Source: Paraburkholderia sp. BCC1884 (GTDB lineage Bacteria; Pseudomonadota; Gammaproteobacteria; Burkholderiales; Burkholderiaceae). Taken from it: 64,000 nt of DNA. The position numbers and the translations under genes are program-made. Shown here piece after piece: positions 43,961 through 53,193 of this stretch. The stretch lies in the NCBI RefSeq assembly GCF_900996225.1, contig NZ_CAAJGL010000064.1, forward strand, positions 59,528-123,527, read 5' to 3'. The first letter of the stretch is position 1. Every line of letters starts with the position of its first letter. A model generated the notes under the pieces. It was not told where the DNA came from. It did no database searches and was given only the letters and a program-made list of their open reading frames with translations.

Positions 43961-44884
43961 TTATTCCAGATTCTGTACTTGCTCGCGCATCTGTTCGATG
44001 AGCAGCTTCAGGGTCATCGACGAATCCGCCAGTTCCTTCGCGGCCGCCTTCGAACCGAGCGTATTCGCTTCGCGATTGAGTTCCTGCATCATGAAGTCGA
44101 GGCGCTTGCCGACCTTGCCGCCCTTCTGGATCACGTGACGCGTTTCGTTCAGGTGCGCGGTGAGGCGCGACAGTTCTTCCGCGATGTCGATGCGAATGCC
44201 ATACATCGTCACTTCCTGGCGAATCCGCTCGTTGATCTCTTCGCGCGACACGCTGGTCGCCGCCGTATCCGGCGCGGCGATGCCCAGCGCTTCCTGCAGT
44301 CGCTCGACAATCTTCTGCTGATGCTTCGTGATCAGTTCCGGCACGAGCGGCGTGATCTTCGTGACGATCGCTTCCATTTCGGTGACGTTGGCGATCAGCA
44401 TGGTCGCCAGTTGCGCGCCTTCGCGGGCCCGCACGTCGATCAGATCGGTGATGGCCTGTTTGCCGCAGGCGAGCACCGCCTCGCGCAACACTTCCGGTGC
44501 CACGCCGGTCTCGGCCAGCACGCCCGGCCAGCGCAGAATTTCGCCGGTGCGCAAACGGCCCGCTTCCGGAAACGTCGACAATACCGTGCGTTCGAGCATG
44601 GCCAGTTGCGTCAGGGCGTCGCGATTGATCGAACCGGCGTTGGCCGACTGCTCGCTGCGTTGCAGGTTGATACGGATATCCACCTTGCCGCGCGACAACT
44701 TGTTCATCAGCATTTCACGCAGCGTGGGTTCGCACACGCGCACGTCTTCCGGCATGCGGAAGTTCAGATCGAGAAACCGCGAGTTCACCGTGCGCAGTTC
44801 GACCGAGACGCTCACGCCGCCGGTGCCCGACGCCGCCACGAGTTCGCGCGTGGCGCTCGCATAGCCAGTCATGCTGTAGATCAT
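43961..44884 (-). CDS. YicC/YloC-family endoribonuclease
   Basis: A 307-aa protein. The N-terminus [14 protein letters not shown] and the C-terminal [19 protein letters not shown] and [13 protein letters not shown] are the family's signature blocks. Family members degrade specific RNAs. The start at 44884 fits the family; eight further in-frame codons upstream do not. It is first in the operon leading to spoT. Confidence 0.94.
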   Translation of the reverse strand: MIYSMTGYASATRELVAASGTGGVSVSVELRTVNSRFLDLNFRMPEDVRVCEPTLREMLMNKLSRGKVDIRINLQRSEQSANAGSINRDALTQLAMLERTVLSTFPEAGRLRTGEILRWPGVLAETGVAPEVLREAVLACGKQAITDLIDVRAREGAQLATMLIANVTEMEAIVTKITPLVPELITKHQQKIVERLQEALGIAAPDTAATSVSREEINERIRQEVTMYGIRIDIAEELSRLTAHLNETRHVIQKGGKVGKRLDFMMQELNREANTLGSKAAAKELADSSMTLKLLIEQMREQVQNLE

Positions 44885-45106
44885 CGTATTTCTCGCGATT
44901 GCGGCCATGCGTTTGACGATGGCCAGAGAGTCGAATCGCCCGGCGTGTACGAGACGCGGGGCGGGGAATCTGCATTATCCCATTTTTGCCGATGGGACCC
45001 CGTGGAGAGCCCCGGCGCATGCGGGCAACCGGCCTGCGGCCGTCGCTTGCCGATCGGCGGTAAAATCGCGGTTTCCCTCCTGCCTTTCTTCCTGACCCAT
45101 CCCGAC

Positions 45107-45847
45107 ATGACCAACAACACCCATCGCCCGAGCGGCCGCCAGGCCAACCAGTTGCGCGACGTGCGCATTACGCGCCACTACACGAAGCATGCGGAGGGCT
45201 CGGTGCTGGTCGAATTCGGCGACACCAAAGTGATCTGCACCGCGAGCATCGCCGAGAGCGTGCCGTCGTTCCTGCGCGACCGCGGCCAGGGCTGGCTGAC
45301 CGCCGAATACGGCATGCTGCCGCGCGCCACCCACACGCGCAGCGACCGCGAAGCCGCACGCGGCAAACAGACCGGCCGCACCCAGGAAATCCAGCGTTTG
45401 ATCGGCCGCGCGCTGCGCTCGGTGTTCGATCTGGAGAAGCTCGGCGCGCGTACGCTGCATATCGACTGCGACGTGATTCAGGCCGACGGCGGCACGCGCA
45501 CGGCGAGCATCACCGGTGCCTTCGTGGCCGCGCATGACGCGGTGGCCAAGCTGCTGGCCACGGGCCGCATCGAAAGCTCGCCGATCAGCAACTACGTCGC
45601 GGCTATTTCGGTGGGCGTCTACAACGGCCTGCCGGTGCTGGACCTCGATTACGACGAAGACTCGCAGTGCGACACCGACATGAACGTGGTGATGACGGGC
45701 GCGGGCGGTTTCGTCGAAATTCAGGGCACCGCCGAGGGTGAGCCCTTCTCGCGCGACGAAATGAATGCGCTGCTGGATCTGGCAAGCGACGGCATCAACA
45801 CGCTGATCGCCAAGCAGAAAGAAGCGCTGGAGCAAAAGAGTGAATGA
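45107..45847 (+). CDS. rph: Ribonuclease PH
   Basis: A 246-aa phosphorolytic exoribonuclease that trims the 3' ends of tRNA precursors. Motifs: [32 protein letters not shown] (phosphate binding), [17 protein letters not shown] and the C-terminal [20 protein letters not shown] at 45107 is the family start; a very long frame upstream is antisense to gmk and yicC. It is divergent from yicC with a 222-nt gap. Confidence 0.96.
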   Translation: MTNNTHRPSGRQANQLRDVRITRHYTKHAEGSVLVEFGDTKVICTASIAESVPSFLRDRGQGWLTAEYGMLPRATHTRSDREAARGKQTGRTQEIQRLIGRALRSVFDLEKLGARTLHIDCDVIQADGGTRTASITGAFVAAHDAVAKLLATGRIESSPISNYVAAISVGVYNGLPVLDLDYDEDSQCDTDMNVVMTGAGGFVEIQGTAEGEPFSRDEMNALLDLASDGINTLIAKQKEALEQKSE

Positions 45848-46487
45848 AGTCAGTCAGAACGACGGCGGGTTGGTTTCCGGCTCGCCGCTGAAGAAAGTCG
45901 TGCTGGCGTCGAACAACGCGGGCAAGCTGCGGGAGTTTGCGGCGCTGCTCGGCGCGGCGGGCATCGAACTGATTGCCCAGGGCGAGCTGAACGTGCCCGA
46001 AGCGGAAGAGCCGCATCCGACTTTCGTCGAAAACGCGCTGACCAAGGCGCGCCATGCCGCGAAGCTCACCGGCCTGCCCGCGCTCGCGGACGATTCGGGC
46101 CTGTGCGTACGCGCGCTGCGCGGCGCGCCGGGCGTGTATTCGGCGCGTTACGCGCAGCTGGCGGGCGGCGAGAAAAGCGACGCGGCGAACAACGCGCGGC
46201 TGGTGGACGCCCTGCAGGGTGAAGCCGATCGCCGCGCCTATTACTACTGCGTGCTGGCTTTGGTACGTCACGCGGACGATCCCGAGCCGCTGATCGCCGA
46301 AGGTCGCTGGCATGGCGAGATGCTCGACGCGCCGCGCGGCGAGAACGGCTTCGGCTACGACCCGTACTTCTTTTTGCCGACGCTGAACGCGAGCGCCGCG
46401 CAACTCGAACCAGCGGTGAAAAACGCCAGCAGCCACCGCGCGATTGCGTTGCGGCAACTGCTCGCGCGTTTGACGGAGGAAGCGTGA
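45840..46487 (+). CDS. rdgB: Non-canonical purine NTP pyrophosphatase (RdgB/HAM1)
   Basis: A 215-aa house-cleaning enzyme that hydrolyses dITP, XTP and similar. Motifs: [45 protein letters not shown] and the C-terminal [10 protein letters not shown]. Start is GTG at 45840 and overlaps the end of rph by eight bases. Confidence 0.95.
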   Translation: MNEVSQNDGGLVSGSPLKKVVLASNNAGKLREFAALLGAAGIELIAQGELNVPEAEEPHPTFVENALTKARHAAKLTGLPALADDSGLCVRALRGAPGVYSARYAQLAGGEKSDAANNARLVDALQGEADRRAYYYCVLALVRHADDPEPLIAEGRWHGEMLDAPRGENGFGYDPYFFLPTLNASAAQLEPAVKNASSHRAIALRQLLARLTEEA

Positions 46488-47713
46488 TTCCGATCAAGCC
46501 GGCGCCCGCCGATATCGGCAACGGCGTCATCAAGGCCTTCACGTCGCCGGGTAGCATTCGTCTGACTTCGCTGCCGCCGCTGGCCTTGTATGTGCATTTC
46601 CCGTGGTGCGTGCGCAAGTGCCCTTACTGCGATTTCAACTCGCACGAATGGAAGGGCGACACGTTTCCGGAGAAAGAGTACCTCGACGCCCTGCGCGCCG
46701 ATCTGGAGCTGGCGCTGCCGTTGATCTGGGGACGCCAGGTGCATACGGTGTTCATCGGCGGGGGCACGCCTAGCCTGCTTTCCGCTGCGGGACTCGACCG
46801 CATGCTGTCCGACATCCGCGCCTTGCTGCCGCTCGATGCCGACGCGGAGATCACGCTCGAGGCCAACCCCGGCACGTTCGAAGCCGACAAGTTCGCGCAG
46901 TTTCGCGCGAGCGGGGTGAACCGGCTGTCGGTGGGCATCCAGAGTTTCAATGAAGCGCATCTGAAGGCGCTCGGCCGGATTCACGACTCGACGCAGGCGC
47001 GTCACGCAGTGGAAGTGGCCGCGACCACGTTCGACAACTTCAACCTCGATCTGATGTTCGCGCTGCCGCGCCAGACGCTCGCCGAATGCCAGGCGGACAT
47101 CGAGACCGCATTGTCGTTCGCGCCGCCGCATTTGTCGCTGTATCACCTGACGCTCGAACCGAACACGCTGTTTGCGAAATTCCCGCCCGCGCTACCCGAC
47201 GACGACGCCTCCGCCGACATGCAGGACTGGATTCACGAACGCACGACGGCGGCCGGTTATGGACGCTACGAGGTGTCGGCGTATGCGCAGCCGCATCGGC
47301 AGAGCAAGCACAATCTGAACTACTGGCGCTTTGGCGACTACCTCGGCATCGGGGCAGGCGCGCATACGAAGCTGTCGTTTCCAAATCGCGTATTGCGCCA
47401 GGTGCGTTACAAGCATCCCACCACGTTTATCGAGCAGGCATTGGCCGGCACGGCGGTGCAGGAAGAGCATGAAGTCGGACCGCGCGATCTGCCGTTCGAA
47501 TTCATGCTGAATGCGCTGCGGCTCGTGGAAGGTTTCCCGGTGCATCGTTTTATCGAGCGAACCGGGCTGTCCATGACGTCGATCGAGCCGGCCTTGCAGG
47601 AGGCCGAACGTCGCAAGCTGATCACGCGCGACCACGAAAAAATTGCGCCGACGCCACTCGGTCAGGCGTTTCTGAACGATCTGCAGGAGCTGTTTCTGAA
47701 AGATCCGCAGTGA
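46484..47713 (+). CDS. hemW: Radical SAM heme chaperone HemW
   Basis: A 409-aa radical SAM protein. The cluster motif is CVRKCPYC (CxxxCxxC), and the HemW-specific FIGGGTPSLL, EANPGT and SVGIQSFN follow. These proteins resemble oxygen-independent coproporphyrinogen oxidase but bind and deliver heme. GTG at 46484 overlaps the rdgB stop as GTGA, with GGAGGA just upstream. Confidence 0.94.
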   Translation: MIPIKPAPADIGNGVIKAFTSPGSIRLTSLPPLALYVHFPWCVRKCPYCDFNSHEWKGDTFPEKEYLDALRADLELALPLIWGRQVHTVFIGGGTPSLLSAAGLDRMLSDIRALLPLDADAEITLEANPGTFEADKFAQFRASGVNRLSVGIQSFNEAHLKALGRIHDSTQARHAVEVAATTFDNFNLDLMFALPRQTLAECQADIETALSFAPPHLSLYHLTLEPNTLFAKFPPALPDDDASADMQDWIHERTTAAGYGRYEVSAYAQPHRQSKHNLNYWRFGDYLGIGAGAHTKLSFPNRVLRQVRYKHPTTFIEQALAGTAVQEEHEVGPRDLPFEFMLNALRLVEGFPVHRFIERTGLSMTSIEPALQEAERRKLITRDHEKIAPTPLGQAFLNDLQELFLKDPQ

Positions 47714-47768
47714 TCGCGGCTTCACCGGGCGCCGCAGCATGGATTTTTCAGGTTACAATTTAGGGCTT

Positions 47769-47858
47769 GGAGGTGTGGCCGAGTGGTTTAAGGCACCGGT
47801 CTTGAAAACCGGCGAAGGAGCAATCTTTCCGTGAGTTCGAATCTCACCGCCTCCGCCA
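47769..47858 (+). tRNA. tRNA-Ser (TGA anticodon)
   Basis: A 90-nt class II tRNA with CCA. Acceptor ggaggtg pairs with cgcctcc (one wobble); anticodon loop cttgaaa gives TGA; a long variable arm and T-loop gttcgaat follow. A ttacaat box lies about 15 nt upstream. Confidence 0.95.
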
Positions 47859-48038
47859 AGACAAAACGGTTTGCCTCATCGGAATCGCTCCGATTCCTGA
47901 ACCGGGCAATTTGCGGACAACGCGACCTGGCATCTGCGGCACACATATTCCTTTTGAACCTCAGCGGTTGGACCGAGTTCCAACCGCTGAACAGTTCGCC
48001 ACGCCGTTACCCGAAACCCACACGAATCAAAACAGCGC

Positions 48039-49538
48039 CTATTGCTGCTGCATCTGTTGATGCACCTGCTGTAATTGCTGTTCCAACTGATTCAGCTGAT
48101 TGGTCAGGTTATCGCGCCGACTAGTTAGCATGTGATGCAGATGCGCCAACTCCAGCCCTGACCGATTCGCGTTCCCGGGCCCCGGAAACTGATTGATCTG
48201 GTGTTCCACGTCTTGCCGCTGTTGCAGCAACTGTTGTCGCTGATTTTGCAATTCCATCTGACGCGCCTGCAAATGCAGCGGAATGTCGCCCTGCTGCGCC
48301 CAGCCCATCGCCGGGCGTTGCGACTCTCCGCCCCCACCCTTGAGACCGACGTCGTTGTGCACTTGCCAGTTGCCGTGCTCGTCCGGTTTGACGGGATATT
48401 GCGGTTTCGCCGGGTCGTCGGGACGATACGCTCGCCAGGTGCCGTTGTCCTTGTCGTATCTGACCGCATAGGTTTGATCGCCCGCCTTGATAAAAGCCTG
48501 GTCCTTGTCGTCACGGAATAAGCCGCGAGTATCGGGATCCATACGCACCTGCCCACTCGGGTTGTGCGCGTAGCCATCGGGCACGGTCCATGGCGCACTG
48601 GTCGTGGGCGACGCGTTCGCACCGGCCTCCCGAGCTTGCGGCGCACCGCCGCCTTGTGCGTCGGCACTCCCCGCTTTATCCATGTATGACGCGTCGACCC
48701 GCGGTTTGGCCGACGGCGACGGAGCAGGCGCAACAGCCGGATTATTACGTCCTTTGGGCACCTCCTTTGCCGCTCCTGCATGGGCGCCCGTCTGCTTCGT
48801 CGATGCCGCTTTGGACGGCAAGCTCTCCGGCAACTCGCGCACCCGGCCTGCTGCTCGGGTCGCCCCGAGCGCGTCCGGCTGAGCATCGGGAGACGGAAGC
48901 TCGGGGCTGCCGTCCGACGTTTTTTGCCCAACGATGCCGCGGGTCATCGTCAATGCGTTGCCGACCACCGGCAGTCTTTCGAGGACCCCGTCGGCCTTCT
49001 CACCGGCCTTTTCACCATCGCCCGATCGATTGCCTGTTTGCATATCCGTGATCTTGCCGATGGTTTGTCCGGGATGCGTGAATCCGTCTTCGAAGCCGCG
49101 TCTGAACACGGTCAGCTGCGTGTCGTCCTCACTATTGTCATGCAGCCGACGTGGCACTACTTGAGCACCGACAAGTTGAGGCTTGCCGTCGTCGTCCAGT
49201 CTGAACGTGGTCTTAATGTTGGCACGCGAACCGTCCGCCTGATTCGCTCCATAAGCTTCGGTCAGAACGGGCTTGTCACGCTCATCGCGCTTCCACACGC
49301 TTTCGACGCCGTTCGATTGCTGCACATACGTGCTGCCGGCCGCTTGATTTGCAGGCGGTGTCAACGTGGCATTCGGCACGGTGTCCGCATCGGCCGAGCT
49401 GTTGTTCCTGGCATCATCGGCATCGGAAGTATCGAAAACCGCCGGCGATACCCGAGGCGTCCCACCTTGCCCACTATCGCGCGCCAGTAAGTCACGACTC
49501 GAGTCGTTCAGTTGTCCGTTGATTTGCTGGACTTTCAT
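48039..49538 (-). CDS. Putative secreted/effector-like protein
   Basis: A 499-aa, hydrophilic, low-complexity protein without signal peptide or membrane helix. The N-terminal 100 residues are rich in Ser, Asp, Asn and Thr. Residues about 290-390 form a module DPDTRGLFRDDKDQAFIK, TYAVRYDKDNGTWRAYRPDD and KPQYPVKPDEHGNWQVHNDV. I associate this module with large toxin-like effectors (DUF6543/dermonecrotic-toxin type), from memory only. The last 90 residues are Gln-rich and predicted coiled coil. This build is typical of type III secretion substrates, but no secretion genes or hrp-type box are in the window. The start at 49538 (MKVQQINGQ) is chosen over a frame 27 codons longer. Confidence 0.6.
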   Translation of the reverse strand: MKVQQINGQLNDSSRDLLARDSGQGGTPRVSPAVFDTSDADDARNNSSADADTVPNATLTPPANQAAGSTYVQQSNGVESVWKRDERDKPVLTEAYGANQADGSRANIKTTFRLDDDGKPQLVGAQVVPRRLHDNSEDDTQLTVFRRGFEDGFTHPGQTIGKITDMQTGNRSGDGEKAGEKADGVLERLPVVGNALTMTRGIVGQKTSDGSPELPSPDAQPDALGATRAAGRVRELPESLPSKAASTKQTGAHAGAAKEVPKGRNNPAVAPAPSPSAKPRVDASYMDKAGSADAQGGGAPQAREAGANASPTTSAPWTVPDGYAHNPSGQVRMDPDTRGLFRDDKDQAFIKAGDQTYAVRYDKDNGTWRAYRPDDPAKPQYPVKPDEHGNWQVHNDVGLKGGGGESQRPAMGWAQQGDIPLHLQARQMELQNQRQQLLQQRQDVEHQINQFPGPGNANRSGLELAHLHHMLTSRRDNLTNQLNQLEQQLQQVHQQMQQQ

Positions 49539-49780
49539 TTCGCCATCCGTATTGGTGTGAAACGTAGAAATCGGCTTCGCCGAACACGACTTCTTTGAAG
49601 ACGTGCGAGTCCATTGCAACAGGTGAACACGATGACAAGGTCGTATTTATATCCATGCAAATTGAAACAGGTGTTTGTCTCAACAAGCAAATAGTTAGGA
49701 GAAGTCCTCCCTCAACTTTCGTGCGGCATGGTCGATATCAAGGCTATGCGTGGACAAACTCAAACGCCCGGGAGGCGCTC

Positions 49781-50236
49781 ATGAAAGTCCGTTCTTTGGC
49801 CCTTGCCTTGATCTCTGCTGTCGCGTGCCTGAGTGTCTCGTCCGCGTTTGCGGGCACCGCACCAACGCTCTCCGACGACAGCACCGCCGTATTCGGCTCA
49901 GCCAGACTATCGAATCTTCAGGTTATCGGCGGCAGCGCGACACTCGGTGCGCCGTCCGCGTCAGTCGGCGCAGATGCCTTGCGCGGCGCAAGCGGCAACA
50001 TCGGCGTCAATCTCGCAGCGGGCGCATTGAACGCACAGGCGAATCAGATCGCCTTGATCACGACGCCGCAAGCGGAGATTGTCAGCCAACAGAATGTGCA
50101 CGCCGTCGCGCAGTTGAACGGCAGCGCAACGGCGGGACTCGGTGCAGGCGTCATGGCGGGGGCAAGCGGCAACATCGGCGTGAATATCGCCGGTGGAATA
50201 GCAAACGCGCAGTTCAACGGCTTAGTGGTGCATTGA
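49781..50236 (+). CDS. Exported GNIGVN-repeat protein
   Basis: A 151-aa protein with signal peptide MKVRSLALALISAVACLSV ending SSAFA-GT. The mature part contains two copies of a motif: RGASGNIGVNLAAGALNAQAN and AGASGNIGVNIAGGIANAQFN, about 65 residues apart. The composition (Gly, Ala, Asn, Gln, no Cys) recalls curli/Fap-like or adhesin proteins. Shine-Dalgarno GGGAGG lies six bases before ATG. Function unknown. Confidence 0.7.
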   Translation: MKVRSLALALISAVACLSVSSAFAGTAPTLSDDSTAVFGSARLSNLQVIGGSATLGAPSASVGADALRGASGNIGVNLAAGALNAQANQIALITTPQAEIVSQQNVHAVAQLNGSATAGLGAGVMAGASGNIGVNIAGGIANAQFNGLVVH

Positions 50237-50246
50237 GCCGATCCGC

Positions 50247-50651
50247 TCAAAGCATCGCCGTCGCCTCGACTTCGATCTTGAATCCGTAATGCAGACGAGG
50301 AACCGGCACGACCGCGCGCGCCGGCCGTGCCTCGCCGGCCCACCGTGCGTAGATCTGATTGAAGCTCGCCCAATGCTCGACGTCGACGATGTAGACGCGC
50401 ATCTGCGCCAGTTGCGCGATGCTGCTGCCCGCGCCTTCGAGCGCTGCCTGCACGTTGGCGAGGACCTGTTCGGCCTGCACCTCGAAGCTCGCGTCCGCCA
50501 GCTTCTCGCCCTGCGCGTTGATCGGCAACTGCCCCGACACGAACACCAAGCCGTTCGCAATGGCGACGTGACTGTAGTGTCCACCCGGTTTCGCGAGCGT
50601 GGAAGGATTTTCCATGCGCGGCACACTCGTGCCGTTCTGGCCAGAAGCCAT
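50247..50651 (-). CDS. RidA family protein
   Basis: A 134-aa member of the RidA/YjgF/Rid family, whose archetype hydrolyses reactive enamine/imine intermediates. Segments GLVFVSGQLPIN, ANVQAALEGAGSS and RLHYGFKIEVEATAML are typical. The conserved catalytic arginine of true RidA (in xxRxxVxVxxLP) appears as ARPARAVVPVPRL. Start at 50651 has GGGGAG upstream; a GTG three codons earlier is possible. It converges with the GNIGVN-repeat gene. Confidence 0.88.
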   Translation of the reverse strand: MASGQNGTSVPRMENPSTLAKPGGHYSHVAIANGLVFVSGQLPINAQGEKLADASFEVQAEQVLANVQAALEGAGSSIAQLAQMRVYIVDVEHWASFNQIYARWAGEARPARAVVPVPRLHYGFKIEVEATAML

Positions 50652-50676
50652 CAAAACCACTCCCCAAGTATCGGCA

Positions 50677-50907
50677 TCACACGCTAAGCATCTCCAGCTT
50701 TTCGCGTGCGTCGGCGCAACGACGATTCAGGTCGCGATGCATCAGCTGGCTGTCGAGCAGCGCGGATACATCGGACAAGCCGAAATCAAAGCGCAGGACG
50801 TATTCGATGTCCGTGTAATCGTGATAGGCGCCGCTGTCAGCCAGCTTCTGCGCTTCGGCGAAAGCGGCATGTTGCCGTTCGCCATTCATCAAGTCTCTAA
50901 TCGCCAT
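50677..50907 (-). CDS. Small hypothetical protein, 76 residues
   Basis: MAIRDLMNGERQHAAFAEAQ starts at ATG 50907 with CGGAG eight bases upstream. The product is acidic and helical, with a tyrosine-rich middle (GAYHDYTDIEYVLRFDF). It lies 25 nt before the RidA-family gene on the same strand, so co-transcription is likely. No domain recognised. Confidence 0.6.
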   Translation of the reverse strand: MAIRDLMNGERQHAAFAEAQKLADSGAYHDYTDIEYVLRFDFGLSDVSALLDSQLMHRDLNRRCADAREKLEMLSV

Positions 50908-51021
50908 GATTGCCGCTCCGAGGAACAGTGACTCCATCATAGCAACGCCGCCCGCGACGCACGGTCGCGCGCGCGCAACACCTGGTGTTTTCCTTCCGTG
51001 CTTACGCGCGCCTCACCTGCC

Positions 51022-52242
51022 CTACACCGCGGCGACGGGCACCTTGGTGCCGTGCCATCGCACGACCAGAATCCGCCCGACGTAGCACAACACACCCGCC
51101 ACGCCGACTACGATCCCCATGCCCTTGGGCGAGCCGTCCTGCCACACGCCCACCGCGAGACTCGACAACGCACCGAGCGCCAACTGCACGGCGCCGAACA
51201 CCGCCGCCGCCGCGCCGGCATTCACGGGATAGCGATGCATCAGATCGGTCGTGCAATTTGCCGACAGCAGACCCACCACGCCGACCACGAAGAACAGGCC
51301 GAAGACGATCGACCACAAGCCGCCCCAACCGGTTAGCGAGACGAGACAGACGAACAGCGAAGCGATGCAGCTCACAGTCGCCGCGAAGGAAATGATCGGC
51401 AGCGAGCCAAGCCGTCCGACGAGCCGCGTATTCATGAAGTTGCCGAACATGATGCCGACGATATTCAGCGCGAACAGAAAGCCGTAATGCTGAGCCGATA
51501 CATGGAAGTACTCGATGTACACGAACGGCGTCGCCGTGATGTACGCGAACATCGACGCGAACGCCATACCGCCGCACAGCATATGCCCCCACGCCACCGG
51601 ATCGCGCAGCAACTTGCCATACGCGCCGAACGATTTCAGCAGCGCCGAATGCGCGCGCTTCTCGCGCGGCCATGTTTCCGGCACCTTGAGGAACGCGGTC
51701 ACCGCGCACACCGTGCCGAACAGCGTCAGCACGACGAATACGACTCGCCAGCCGCCGAGCAACAGCAACTGTCCGCCGATCAGCGGCGCAAGCAACGGCC
51801 CGATCGAGGTGACGATGGCGAGCATCGACAACACGCGGGCTGCGTCGGTCGGACCGTGCGCGTCGCGGGCGATGGCGCGCGCCAGCACCGAAGCCGCGCC
51901 CGCACCGAGCGCCTGCACGAAGCGGAACGTCACCAGCGAGCCGATCGAAAACGACAGGGCGCACGCCACGCTCGCAAGCGCATACATGATGATGCCGCCC
52001 AGCAGCACCGGCCGCCGGCCATAGGTATCCGACAGCGGACCGTACAGCAGCATGCCGATCGAAAAGCCGAACATGAAACTGGTTAGCGTGGTTTGCGCGG
52101 AGCCGGTGCTGATCGCGAATGCCTGCGCGATGGTCGGCAGGCTCGGCAGATACATATCGATGGAAATCGGCCCGCATGCGGCGAGCGCACCGAGCAACAG
52201 AATCAGCCGACCATCGGGCCGGCTTCTGGTGACGTAAGACAT
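51022..52242 (-). CDS. MFS multidrug transporter, Bcr/CflA family
   Basis: A 406-aa major facilitator with twelve predicted helices. The N-terminal signature GPISIDMYLPSLPTIAQAF is typical of Bcr/CflA, and the loop 2-3 motif YGPLSDTYGRRPVLLGG is present. It would export drugs such as bicyclomycin or other small molecules by proton antiport. ATG at 52242 (MSYVTRSRPDG) is preferred over a longer frame. Confidence 0.92.
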   Translation of the reverse strand: MSYVTRSRPDGRLILLLGALAACGPISIDMYLPSLPTIAQAFAISTGSAQTTLTSFMFGFSIGMLLYGPLSDTYGRRPVLLGGIIMYALASVACALSFSIGSLVTFRFVQALGAGAASVLARAIARDAHGPTDAARVLSMLAIVTSIGPLLAPLIGGQLLLLGGWRVVFVVLTLFGTVCAVTAFLKVPETWPREKRAHSALLKSFGAYGKLLRDPVAWGHMLCGGMAFASMFAYITATPFVYIEYFHVSAQHYGFLFALNIVGIMFGNFMNTRLVGRLGSLPIISFAATVSCIASLFVCLVSLTGWGGLWSIVFGLFFVVGVVGLLSANCTTDLMHRYPVNAGAAAAVFGAVQLALGALSSLAVGVWQDGSPKGMGIVVGVAGVLCYVGRILVVRWHGTKVPVAAV

Positions 52243-52473
52243 GGGAATCCAGATGAGGCGCCGCGCCGTGATCGGCAGCGGAACGGTGAGACGGGCAACG
52301 TCAACTTGACGAGAGGAATTGTACGCGAGGGCCGGGGCATCCGCTGATGGCGGCGGCATACCCACGGCGCACGGCGTGCGCGCTGCCACAATCGGTTAAG
52401 CTGCGCCTGACCGCCTGGACGCCACCGGAACGAGCCCGTGGCGCCTCCTCCACTCTTCCGTTCAGACCACGCG

Positions 52474-53055
52474 ATGACCGCCTTCCTGCTGATCTGGAGC
52501 CCCAAGAAATGGCCGTGGCCCGAGTTGCCCCAGCTCGCCAAACGCGTCGCGACGGGGGTCGCCGTCGCCGACGTCTGGGGCTGCGGATTCGCGCGCGGCA
52601 TCCTGCCGGGCGATCGCGTGTTCCTGCATCGGGTCGCTCAGGAGCCCAAGGGCATTTTCGGCTCCGGCTACGTGACGCGCGCGCCGTACGAGGTGCCCGA
52701 CGCAGCCACCAAACGCGGCTATCGCCTGTGCATCGACTTCGTGTACGACTGGCTCGTCGACGCCCACAACGAGGTGGTGATCCCACGCGAGATGTTGCGC
52801 ACGCATCCTTTCTCAGTGCAGACGTGGGACGCACAAAGCTCGGGCACGGTAATCAAGCCGATCGCGGAAGGCGCGCTGGAAAAGCGCTGGGCGGCACTCA
52901 CCGGCAAGCGCAAGCCGCCGCCGCTCGAGGCGCCCGCCGGCCCCACCCGCTCAAGCAAAGCAACGGCTCACGCCGCGGCGGCGCAAAAGAGCGCTGCGCA
53001 AGCGCGCGCGAACGCAAAGCCGAAGGCGGCAACGAAGCGTTCGCCGAAAAGCTGA
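52474..53055 (+). CDS. EVE-like domain protein with basic tail
   Basis: A 193-aa protein. Residues 1-140 resemble an EVE/PUA-like domain: FLLIWSPKKWPW at the start, then GILPGDRVFLHRVAQEPKGIFGSG (central part) and PFSVQTWDAQSSGTVI. EVE domains read modified bases in DNA or RNA. The last 45 residues are Lys/Ala/Arg-rich and could bind nucleic acid. The gene is divergent from the MFS gene and 138 nt upstream of hemL. Confidence 0.65.
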   Translation: MTAFLLIWSPKKWPWPELPQLAKRVATGVAVADVWGCGFARGILPGDRVFLHRVAQEPKGIFGSGYVTRAPYEVPDAATKRGYRLCIDFVYDWLVDAHNEVVIPREMLRTHPFSVQTWDAQSSGTVIKPIAEGALEKRWAALTGKRKPPPLEAPAGPTRSSKATAHAAAAQKSAAQARANAKPKAATKRSPKS

Positions 53056-53193
53056 CCGGAGAACCCGCTCCCCGGGCGTGGCCATCAACCCGTTCACGCT
53101 GACTCCGGTACAATTTCCCCACCTATCCCAGCGCCGCGCGAACCGCCCACAGGCAAGCCGCGCCGCTGCGCAACCCCAATTCCAGTCATTGCC

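Noticed and set aside
42932..45847. 971-codon open frame on the plus strand as one protein
   Set aside because: Only its last 246 codons are a real gene (rph); the rest is antisense to rpoZ, gmk and yicC.
47831..48124. 97-codon plus-strand frame starting inside tRNA-Ser
   Set aside because: Starts within the tRNA and has no family resemblance.
49539..49740. hrpII-type box (TTCG-N16-TTCG) upstream of the effector-like gene
   Set aside because: Only a single minus-strand TTCG is present at a usable place; no pair at the right spacing.
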